In this document: one piece after another, positions 37,801 to 49,800 of the stretch
Layout of the letters: every line of letters starts with the position of its first letter
How positions within the stretch are numbered: position 1 is the stretch's first letter
Program-made: the position numbers and the translations under genes
The notes under the pieces: generated by a model
Seen by the model: only the letters and a program-made list of their open reading frames with translations
Told to the model about the DNA's origin: nothing
Database searches by the model: none
Origin: Carposina sasakii
Taxonomy: Eukaryota > Arthropoda > Insecta > Lepidoptera > Carposinidae
Assembly: GCA_014607495.2 (NCBI GenBank)
Contig: CP053160.1
Location: 4,154,001 to 4,218,000, forward strand
Length of the DNA stretch: 64,000 nt
Reading direction: 5' to 3'

Positions 37801-40800
37801 GTAGAACCGATGGACGGTGGAGTAAGCGGGTTCTCGAATGGAGACCGAGCCTCGGCAAGCGTAGCGTTGGGCGCCCTCCGGCCAGATGGACCGATGACTT
37901 AAAGAGGACGGCTGGTAGTGACTGGATGGCAAAAACGGGAGATAGAGCCATGTGGCGTGCCCTGGGGGAGGTCTACGTCCAGCAGTGGACTGCAATAGGC
38001 TGATGACGACGACGATACATACATACATATACATACGGCTGTGTATTATTAATAAAGAAAATGGAAAAAATTCTTCACCCAAGTGGGAATCGAACCCACG
38101 ACCACTGCAAACCGTACCAGCCGCTCTAACTACTGAGCTACAGGGTCAATTACTCGGATGACCAATTTTACCATCTCTTTTCTAAATTACATATTGGCAA
38201 CGTTATTTTTCACCCCGATAGCTATACACTAGCCAAATCTCGGCAAACAAAGCTGAATCCCTCAGCACAATGTTTAAAGATGAAACGATCAACCATATAT
38301 AGGTATATCCTAACGGATTATATTAATGGAGAAGTGTTTTTATAAATTTATCTTAGTCAAGATATTATATATTATAAAATTATTAATAAATAATATTAGT
38401 TATTCTTTACTTCAAATCCGTCAAAGTCTGTGTATCAGAGTTGTTTATGTGACAGATTTACGGTGAGTAAACACCTAATGTGTAGCCACCGCAAACAAAG
38501 GATAGAAAATTTAAAGTTTCAAAACATTGGAGAGAAATAAATATACGTGTACTCAATTACAATATCAAATATCCGTACAGAAGAATAAGACTATTGTGTG
38601 TGAAACTAACTACATAAGTAGTTAAATTAAATATTTCCTTATCCAAATATAAGCAAATAAGTATGCTAGTATAGCGGAGACGGTCAATGCCGAATGGGAC
38701 AAAACATTGCCTACATTATACTCATTTAAATGTTTATTAACATAACATAGGTAGGTACTTATATTCATTGTATTTTCTTCTTCTTCAACCTATTGCAGTC
38801 CACCGCTGGACGTAGGCCTCCCCCAGGGAACGCCACAAGGCTACTACCACAGGGGGGTTTTGCCCACAGTCACCACGCTGGGCAGGCGGGTTGGTGACCG
38901 CAGTGTGATTTTCAGACTATGTTGTCAGTACGGGAGGTGCTGCTGCCCACCTCCCGGAAACCCTTAATCGCCTCGTACGATACCCACGGGTAGGCAGGGG
39001 TGGTACAAACTCTACTCTGCCGGCACCACGCGGCATTGTATATTGGTAAATAAATTACGAAAAGTCCTAGTTGTCGTCCGGTAGACAAAACAAATTCGAC
39101 TTTTTTGGAAAAATACTATTATTGTTTTAAAAATCTACATCAGTAGGTACAGTCAGCATCAAAAGTCGCTGAACACATTCAGATTTTCAAAATCACTGAA
39201 CACTATAATAACACATAAATCGCTTAACTAGATAGGCGCCAGAATTGAATGATTATCTTAAAAGACCATAAGTAGGTGACCATCACTTTTCAAAAGTCGC
39301 TAAACAAAATTATAGTCCAAAAAGCTTAACATTCTTCGTCTCTAAAGTCTCTGAACAAATTTTTGACAAAAATAGCATACCATCTTTTATCTCAAAAGTC
39401 CCTAAACAAATTGAAATGTTTTCTCTTTCTTTACTACGAAATATGTCAAGAAAGAAAGATTGTATATGTAAGACATATGTAAGGTATTTCATTTTGGCAT
39501 TAACAAACGATTTGATGTTCAGTTCAAAGAGAATAACATTGACATAAGTTTTTTTTATGTTTAACAGCAGATGCCATGGAGGCCGGATAACAATAAACAA
39601 AGGTTTTAATTTTACTGTCCGTGATACATTCTATTAAGTGTTACGCCTATCTGCGTTAGACTTAAAAAAGTGTGCAAGAGGGGGCAGTCTGCTATATAAT
39701 AAACAGCTGACGACGTCGGAGCTGTATCCGCATTGAACCTGCAAAAGTGTGCAAGAGTGGGCAGTCTAATGAATGTGCTGTGCACGCTGCTGCTGATCGC
39801 TGACTGCGCGGTGCCAGAGCTGTATTCGCGTTGGACAGCTGACGGCATCGGAGCCGCGTTAAACCCCGAAAAAAAAAAACAAAGTAATGTTCAGCCACTT
39901 TTGTAATTTATGATGTCAAGTTATTTTTGGACATAGCCGTGATTGACACTAGATAACCAATACAAGACTTTTATATTGTTCAGTGACTTTTGATAAACTG
40001 TTATGATGTTTTTGGATATTATAACGATCAGCGATTTTTGACAGAATGGTGTTCAGTGACTTTTGACGAGTAGTGTTCAGTTAATTTTGAACTTTAATGA
40101 TATTCATTCAATTCTGGCGCCTATCTTGTTAAGCGATTTATGTGTTATTATAGTGTTCAGTTATTTTGAAAATCTGAATGTGTTCATCGACTTTTGATGC
40201 TGACTGTACATACCACAAAATTCGAAGTTTCCCTAGAACCTAGAATTCATCGTTGTTCAACAAACTGCACACTCAACTAATTTCTTTCTCAAAAATAAAT
40301 AAGTAGGAAAAATAAAAATATACCACGTCCACTGCGGTCCAAGAGAGAATGCAAAATGACCATTGATTAAAAATAAACACGGCAGGAGAAAGGTCGCTAA
40401 ACGTAGGCATAATTATTGAGGAAAAAAAAAACTACCTGACTCAAAACAATAGATTCCCTCTTAGCCTTACTTTAAGGACTACATTAGTCAAGAAAAACGG
40501 CAGTTTGGGGTTTAACTATCTACTATAATAGGTAGTAGAGTAAACATGAACCTTATTAAGTAGGTATTAGCGAGCGGTAATATTACAGTTTCAATTCGCA
40601 ACTCAGAGTTGTCAAAGAAAAACGTGCCTATTTGAAAATAAAAATTGTGCCTTCATCCATAGATTTCATCTCTTACGTTCCTGCTTACGCGAGTTTGCGT
40701 TAGAAAAAACTGAACCACTACTATAGATTACCACTATCGAAATTCATCTGGCCCCACAGTTTACATGGTTGTTAGAAAAGTGAGTTTTGGGTCCAAGCTA

Positions 40801-43800
40801 CTTGAATATGCGTTATTATAGCGAGCGGTAATATTACAGTTTCATTCGCTATCTCCTTCCACTCGTTGCTTATCGTTTGATAGATACAACATCATCTAGT
40901 ACAAAGGCAGCAAACACGCAAAGACTTATCTCTGCAAGAGATATCTTCATGAGCTAGTTAAAAATATGTAAATACTAGTGGACGCCGCAGTCGCCACAGC
41001 CTCCGTCCATGTGGACTACAGAAAGAACAAAATATCGAAATTATCCGGGAAAACTGCATCGAAATCGGTCCAGCCGTTTCTGAGATTAACGTGCACAAAC
41101 ATCGATCCGTTACAATTTTATTATATGTATAGAATAGAAGATATAGATAAAGGTGTCGCCTGTACAAACTCAATAATTTATTTTTCAACTAAGGGCCGAT
41201 TTTACCAACGTCAAATAGCCTAACTAGTTGATGTAGTTTTTATCTTGATCAAGTTTTAGAGAAATACAGCATCAAATTTATTCTTCAGATAGGCTTTCAT
41301 GAATAAAGAGACACTCACCTATAGCAAGTGCGATTTCCGCAACAAAATGCTTGACAATATGCTCCGGCAGCCGTCCGTATTTGTCTAGCAGAGCCAGCAG
41401 TTCCCCTCCGGGAATGTATTCTGAAACTATACACAATTTGAACTTAATGTCAACTACGTCTGCTTGAACTTTACAATTGCCGTTATTTCCCGCCCCGTTA
41501 TTACCTAACTAGCAAAAGCAAAGCGATAGCGAAAATTGTACAAAAATCGCCGATTGCTTGTCAAATTCGTATTACGTAAAATGAATTTGAAAGCAACTTT
41601 GACATTTCAAGGTGAATATTGTACAATTTTCGCTCTCGCTTTGCTTCGGCTTTGCTATTGCAAATTAGGTAATCAGGGGGCCGTTCTCGTGGGAATTTCG
41701 GGAATGAAAGTGGCCAATGTTTTCCTTACTAGCGGCTGCCCGCGACTTCGTGGGCGTGAACTTTAACTTTACAAAACCCTTTACGTAAAGGTACTCTATA
41801 CATCAAATAAAGTAAGTTTATGCCAAAAAATTGCTGGGAAACGATTTTAAATTTTTTGACATTTTTTTTATTGACATGATCGCGCAAAATTATGATGTTT
41901 AGTTTTTGTGTTAGTATTTTTATAGGCAGTTTTAAATTTTAATTCCTGAAAAATGTTTGTTTCACGCATCACGCATTTACGCAAAAAAAACGCTATCTAA
42001 AAACTCAACTTTGTACTTTAGTTCCTTGGAAACCAAACACTTCCCAGGTATGCTTCCATGGAGGAAAATGTTCGTGATGATAAGGAGAATCTGTAGTTTT
42101 CGGAAACGTTGACTACCAAAAAACACCTGTATACCTGGCAAGTTTTATAAAAAGTAGTTCAGTAGTTTTTTCGTGAAGGGTAACAAACATACACACACAT
42201 ACATCCATCCTCACAACGTTTCCCATTTATAATTAATATAATTAGTAGGAAGTAAGATAGGATTAAAACAACTATGTATTTGCCAGTGAAAGTCCCGTCA
42301 AAATCGGTCCAGCGAACTTCCCTAGGGAACGTGAAATAAGTGGAATTGTAAAGTTTACGCAGACTAAGTCGTGGGCCGGTAAAGAATAAGAATTAAAAAA
42401 ACAAAACGGCAAGTATATCGCACCCTTAAAGACAAACCGTTTCTATACAAAAATATCAAATTTTACAGGAGAGCAAATATATGGTGAAAAATTATAACAA
42501 TTTACCAATTAAATAGTGTAACGAATTGCATAATTTTGATAAACAGAAAACTGTGACTATACAAAAAATAACATTTTACTAATCAAAATAATTATAAACA
42601 AGGACCTTTTTTTCTGACGTGAAGCCGATTTATCCAAATAATCACATTTTTCTTTTAAACTTTCATCATCTCTCTTCGACAAACACGTTCCAATTGGTAT
42701 AGACACAATATTGTATTTAGTAAGCCAACCAAATTTTGATTAGTAACGGAAAAAAATACGATCTAGCTCATTTGAGCGAAACTTCAAAAAATGTTAATGT
42801 CATCTTGTAGCTTACGAAATTTTAAGATAGATGGCATTGATAACTCAATTTTGGAAAAATTTCGTTTAGTAACGGTTTGTCTTTAAAGGTGCGATATGTA
42901 CCTAGTTTAAATACATCTTGATTTTACACATTTGTTATAAAGTAGGTAAGCCTGTCTTACTGTGTCCTAGTTATAAAAATTATTAATAAAGAAATTTTAA
43001 AAAAAATTCACCCGAATGAGATTTTGAACTCACGACCTGTCGCAAACCGTGCTTTCGCTCTAACCAACTGAGCTATCGGGTCAATTAACTCGGATGACGA
43101 ATTTTACCATCTCTTTTACATTACGTTTTTGGCAACCTTATTTTTTCATAGTTACCTACCAACAGCTATACTCAGCTATACATACTATACTCTATCATTT
43201 ATTTTCTCTATGACAGCTCCCATAATACATGTATACTTGTATAATGTAACTGTATTAAAACATTTGTCATTTATCGCACTTTAAAAGTTGCTCGACTCAT
43301 ATAATCATATGGGATGGGATCAAGGAACAAAATTAGGCAATTGACATATTTTTTAAGCCTTGCATTTAAAAGTTAACTTTTGCATTAACGCAGTTACATT
43401 CTATGGGAGCTATCATCGAGAAAATAAATGATTGGAAATATTAAAGAAGCACATTGAACTACAATCGTAATAAAAAATGCACCTGCTGACTAATATGCAA
43501 ATAATATATTTACATAGTAACGAACAGGAAGTAGTATTATGTTTTTGTGGCGCAAAAACGGAATGTTGTCTATGCTGGCTTCGAACACTTGTTTTAATTT
43601 GCAAGGTGCAATTAATCTAATTACTAACCCAAATCATCTGCTCCATCTTAATTGCTTTTAACTAGAACCCCGCCCACCATGTTGTCCGCGTAAAATGCAG
43701 AAATGCCATATAATAAAACTTTGGGCAGTTCTCTTTTAGTAGGTACCTACTCTGGGATCCATTACACAACTGTGTTCCCGGAAAGGGTGGCGTAATTTCA

Positions 43801-46800
43801 TAGAAAAATAAAATGACGTCAAAATCTCACACACTTTTTAAATGACGTCGAATCTAGGTGCACGGTAGCGCTCCCGCCAAGTCATGCAAAAAAGCGGCAT
43901 TTATCTTTGTTTTAAAAAAAACCGCATTAAAATCGGATCATCTGTTTGGGAGCTACGATGCCACAGACAGACACATACACATTTACACACACAGAGAGAG
44001 AGAGACACGTCAAACTTAGAACACCCCGTCGTTTTTGCGTCGGGGGTTAAAAAAAGACTGCCCCTTGTAAGGGTTTGCGGCATCTATTTCGATATCAGCG
44101 AAATGTTTAAATCTCATGTCCCAGTCACAACAAATCAATTTATATTTAGACTGAGATAACGAGTCAGCCGAGTAGCGTGTGATAGTCACATATCCAAGAT
44201 ATCACAGAATACTAAATAGGAAGAGCGCACAGTAAAAAATCTTAAAAAAACATCGCACGATTACATCTTCACTGTCAAAAATTGGTTTTTAATTACAAAC
44301 CTACAATTTTAGGGGCGTTCTTTCAGGTGATACATACTTACACACACGGGTGTGTTCCCGAAATGGGGTAGCCAGAACTGAAGAATCATAAAAGAGATCC
44401 AGCAGCCACGTATCAGTAGGGTAATAAGCGCGAACCTTTTTACGCGGCGTAACGCTAGCGACTCGCAAGCAAAATCTATGAGATTTGACAGTTTGACGAA
44501 AACGTTACGGACCATCGAGAGGTTCGTGCTTGCCCCATAATAGTGGTGAGTTTTTAGCTTATAGCCTGAGAGAATGCCCGAGTTGACTCTTACGATATAC
44601 ATGAGGAAAGAGAGACAGCTGACGTATAACTGCTAAATATACTTACCAATATATAACCTTTTCTTGGTCTGCCACTTGGCTACCGCACCAGCTATGAACG
44701 AATGATGTCCGCAAACCTCTTGAATTCGTGCCTCATCTTTGACTTGCCTTACAGCATTCTCTCTCACTATCTAAAGGCAACATTATTATACAAATAAAAT
44801 TTATAAAACATGTATTTAAATGCGCTAAAAAGAAAAAATAAACTTTTACTGTTAATTTATAACGTCACATTAACACTAGACACAAGATCCGCGACATAAG
44901 GTCTTATGTCAAGGTGAGGCCGTACTGAATGCCAAGGGGCACCGGGGCGAACCCTGTTATTAACTCGATACATGGTAAAAATGGGAAAATCTGAAACTCA
45001 ACACAAAGATGCTGCCTAATAAACATTTAAAAGTAAGAACGTAAATACGAGTACTTAAATGTCACGACAAGCTTTTATAACATATAAATTGTGTCTTCCG
45101 GGGGAAATGTAGGTTATACCAATCACGCCAATCGGTCATATATAAAACTAATTAATAAATTATTTGAGACTTTTGAGAACTATTATCCCCTACAATAATC
45201 TTTTGCCCACCAATTAGATTAATTAAGCCTATTATAGGCATTACATAAATAAATGGTTCACAAACAATTTAAGAATTAATTTATCCACTTATGTTCGGTA
45301 AGTACCATGTAAAGTGACTTTACATGATTGCATTGTTAAAAATTACAATAAACAAAAGATGCACAGCACCTAACATAGTATTCAGCAAATTATTAATTTA
45401 TAAAGCAAAACTACGTGTACAATGATTGGAATAATAATTTTACAAGCATGATATTTGTTATCTACTTAAGATTGTATGTAATATTTAATTTGACTCGAAA
45501 TTCACAGAATATTTTATATGCTTACACAGCAAGCTATACACATAAAGCTGGATGACCCATACAGTGAATAGATTGGGTCACAGCCACCATGGCCAATAAT
45601 GCTTCTAAACTTCTAGATCAGTTTCATAAGAAATAGTTGTTGGCATTAAACATGTTCCCTGCTGACTGGCTGATTTACTTAGCATGCTGACATTAGTTCA
45701 ACCTAGTGCCAAAATACAAATAAGTGTCAGTGGCACATTTAGAAAACCAAGGAAAAGCAATTACGTAGTTGGCAGCAGTGAATATGCTAAGTTAACAAAG
45801 TCTGTCTGCACAGAGTATACAATGTTGGCATACAGAGGTTTAAGCAAAAGCTCTTTTGGTTTGACTAGTAATTCTTATTTATTTATTACTGGCAGTTATC
45901 AAAACTGAAGCAATCATCAAAAAATATACCTAACTATTAGAAAAAGGCTGCAGATGACCAAAATAAAGTATGTTACACCAATAACATCTACTGTCACAAG
46001 TATGAACTAGCATTGGGTTATCATCAAACTTAATTTAGATAAAGTTAATTACATGCTTATCATTTGGAAGCATTGTTATCAGAGTATGCAAAGTTTAGGC
46101 ATAGCCAGCACTAAAAATAGGTCAGTGGGATAAGCTTACATTATGGTTAATTCTGATTGTCACATTTAAACCTAAACTTAAGACTAGTATTACCTGTCCC
46201 TTTGTGATGCAGACATTTATTCTAAGAATGGAGGGAGACAGACCTGTCTAATTTTATGTTTACATTTAAATGTGTGTGATTAGAGATGGGCGCCGAGAAT
46301 ATTCCCAATCTTCTCGAAGTGGAAACTTCTGAGAAGATTGAGAAATTACCGGTAAGTTTCCGTATCTTCTCATTTTGGTGAGAAGATAAAATATTATTAA
46401 AAAATATTACTTTATTCATCAAAGATGCGTTTAAAATTGAAGTAGAATGCATTTTAGGCTACACACAAACATTGCCCACCTGGCGCACGTGCGATCAATA
46501 AAGTTTTTATCTTTAGAAGTTTACCGCATGAGATCTTTTGTACGTGGGTTTCTATTGTTCTTCGTAGAATTTTGTTACAGTCTCGTATTCAAGTTTTCTG
46601 GGAAACTATTCGACCCTCATTAGTACGAAGCAGCTGTTTTATGACACTATGTGCTCAAACATGTCTTTTACTTCAGTCTGTTATTAGTCTTCTGATAGTC
46701 TACTGCTGTGCCGTATGTCTTGAAGGATACTGTTTCGATCACGCTTGTTTATTGGACTCTGATTCTCATTTATACGACGACTTGGCTTGTTAAATTGTTA

Positions 46801-49800
46801 CTGTGACTGTTATCTGTGATTTGGACTATCAAAACCGGACACTGGTGAATACTTCTTGATTCGTAAGTACTTTTTATTTTATTATTTTAACATTTTGCAG
46901 ACATTTAGAATATAACATAGAATCCTGTTGGTACTGTTACGACCGGGGAGTTTACCCATTAGCTCACTAGATGTCGCTAGTAGCAGAATAGAACGCAATA
47001 TCGTTTACTAGCATGTTCTGTTGTAGTCTCGGCGTGTTTAGTTTAAGTGTTGTTGAATGAACGCCCGAGAACGTTCCAGGCTTGCCCGGATAACATACGG
47101 GGTTTTTGTAGATGGGTCGCTCGGGTATATTCCCGAATGTTCGGGACCGAACGTCGAGCCGTATAAATACGGCGGATCTCGGCCGACGGAGTCAGTCTTA
47201 GTTCAATCTTTGAATAAGATTGGAAGCTAAATAAGCTAAGGAAAACGATACCAGCGATAGTGTATAGTGAAGAAGTTTACAGTGAACTATTGGAAGTGTC
47301 TTGTACTAGAGTTATAGTGATAAGTGCTGGAATTTTGTAACCTGCTCCACCTAATATAGAGTTCTAACACCTACGCTTACCTTTTAATCGGCAGCTCCGA
47401 ATCACCCGTACCCAGTACGTAACAGTACCTTTGATTCTCCTTTATTTTGCAATCAATAAATGTTTTATTTTCATTATTTTTGTAAATAATCTGTACTCAT
47501 TCTAATAGAGAATAGATTTTATTGTACAAAATATATAGGTATTTATTCTAACCATATTCTAATTGCTCGTAATTTTTTATTTTCTATATATTGTATGATC
47601 TTGTAAATTTATTTTTTGGGCAAATTTTTAAACATAAGAATATTAATCTTGTTTTCAGACCTAAACATGGGGAAGCCGAAAAAAGAAGTTATTTGGAAAC
47701 ATTTTAGAGTGAGAGATGACAAAACCATTATGTGCTCTCACTGTGACATTAAATACACTACTGCGAATGTAGTCAGAATGGAAAAACATTTGCAGAAATG
47801 TTTGAAATGTCCTGCTAACTTCAAAGCTGAGATATTAGAAACACTGTCGAAACCCAAAAAGAATGCTGATATTGTCAAAAAACCGTCAATACCAAGAAGT
47901 TTCAGAGTTGATGAAGGACAAAAGGAAAACGTTTCACCAAATGCAGAGAGTGCTACACTTATAATGCCATCAGCAAATCCACGAGTGAATCCGTTGGCAA
48001 TAGGAGACAAGCATGACTTAGATATGGCTTTATCCAAAGCTATATTTGTCACTGGGGCACCCTTCGTAATGGTGGAACATCCACTTTGGATTGAATTCTT
48101 TGAAAAACTTCAACCATTGTATACTCTGCCCTCCCGAAAAACATTGTCAACAACATACTTAGACAAGATTCATGGTGACATGCGGAAAGAGACAATTGAA
48201 GATCTCAGCATGCAGAGCTACCTACATCTGCAATGTGATGGTTGGAGCGATGTTCGCAATGAGGGTATAATAAACTTCCTAATTTCAAAACCAGAGCCAG
48301 TATTTGTGAAAAGCTTGGATACTGCCGACAATCGCCACACCAGTGAATATCTAGCTCAGGAAATACTGAAAGTTATGAACGAATACGGAAGAGATAAATT
48401 TTTTGCATTGGTGGGTGATAATGCCAAAAATATACAAAAAGCATTCAAGCTTGTAAAAGATTCTCAACCGCACATAACCTATTTGAATTGTGCTGCACAC
48501 ACACTTAACTTATTATGTCATGACATTTTGCGCACAGAAAAATTGAAAATAGCTCTGGACATAGCCATTGAATGCGTTAAGTCGATAAAAAAAAGCCAAG
48601 TTTTAACTTCGATTCTGGCATCGGCGGTAAAGCAAAAACAGGCTGGAGAGACCCTGAAACTGCCATGCAAAACACGCTGGGGTTCATATTGCATTAGCTT
48701 GCAAAGCCTAATAAAAACTAAACTTGCCCTACAAACTTTAGCAGTCCATGAAAAGGCTTCAATGTTACCAACAAACACAAAACATAACTTGCTAAACGAA
48801 GATTTTTGGGATAAAACAAAACAAATTATTGATATTATAAAACCGGTAACGCAGGTTATTTTTAAACTTGAATCAGACAAGCTAAATATGCACACTGTTT
48901 TTCTGACATTGCGAAATATGAAGTCTGAACTGGAGTTCGCTTTGCTGCAGGTGAGTATGCTGAATGAAGATGAAAATAAATGACATTCTCATGGCAACAT
49001 TCCATCGAATGGCAATGTGTATAAAACCAATACATCTAGCTGCCTACATGTTGGACCCAGCTACGCTGATCTGAGGATCTGAACTGGATTCTGAAGAAGA
49101 GGTGGTAGCTATGGAATATATTCACACAATCGCAAATCAGCTCAACATAGACATTGCAGAAAATCTTGCAAGCTTTAGAGCGAAAGATGGAAGATTGTGG
49201 GGAAAAGCATTTGTATGGAAAAGTGTGACATCTATGAGCCCAACGACCTGGTGGAAAGGCATTTGCAGCTCCACTTCACTGAGTAAAATCGCTTTGCGTA
49301 TTCTTACTGCACCCTGTACATCAGCTGCTGTTGAGCGCTCTTTCAGTACACATGGGAGGATACATAATAAATTAAGAAACCGCCTTACAGCTGAAAGAGC
49401 CGCCAAAATTGCATACGTTGCATATAACTGGAATTTATTAAACCGTAGTATCACATGTCCGGTTGAAGAAGAAGTGGAAGAAGATGAAGAATATTCCGTA
49501 AATTCTTCAGACAACGAGTCATCAAATGATGAAATCTCAGTCCTTACCGAGATTCCGTCGCTAGATGCTTCATTGTCAGTGGTGGCTGGTCCAAGTGGTA
49601 CACAGCCGCACATGGAGTTTTTCGATTGCGATAATTTAGATAGTGATTCTGATTGAATTTTGTTAGTTTAATGTAATTTTGTTAATATTTGATTTGTTTC
49701 TTTATTGAAATTTTAAATAAATGTTTGTAATTTAATATGATACCTCGTTTTATTTATCTTTGCACATTTATATAGTTCAGAGGTTTTAATTACTGTTTTC

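Noticed and set aside
37474..38082. 202-residue - strand frame containing the kinase catalytic loop
   Set aside because: Only 37554-37712 is exon. The N-terminal part is antisense LINE tail read through the intron; it is not a fusion protein.
48951..49101. Intron in the hAT transposase (CTGCAG|GTGAGT ... GAAGAAGAG|GTGG) that would restore one frame
   Set aside because: The removed part codes conserved hAT residues ([19 protein letters not shown]), and the acceptor has no pyrimidine tract. A frameshift plus stop is simpler.
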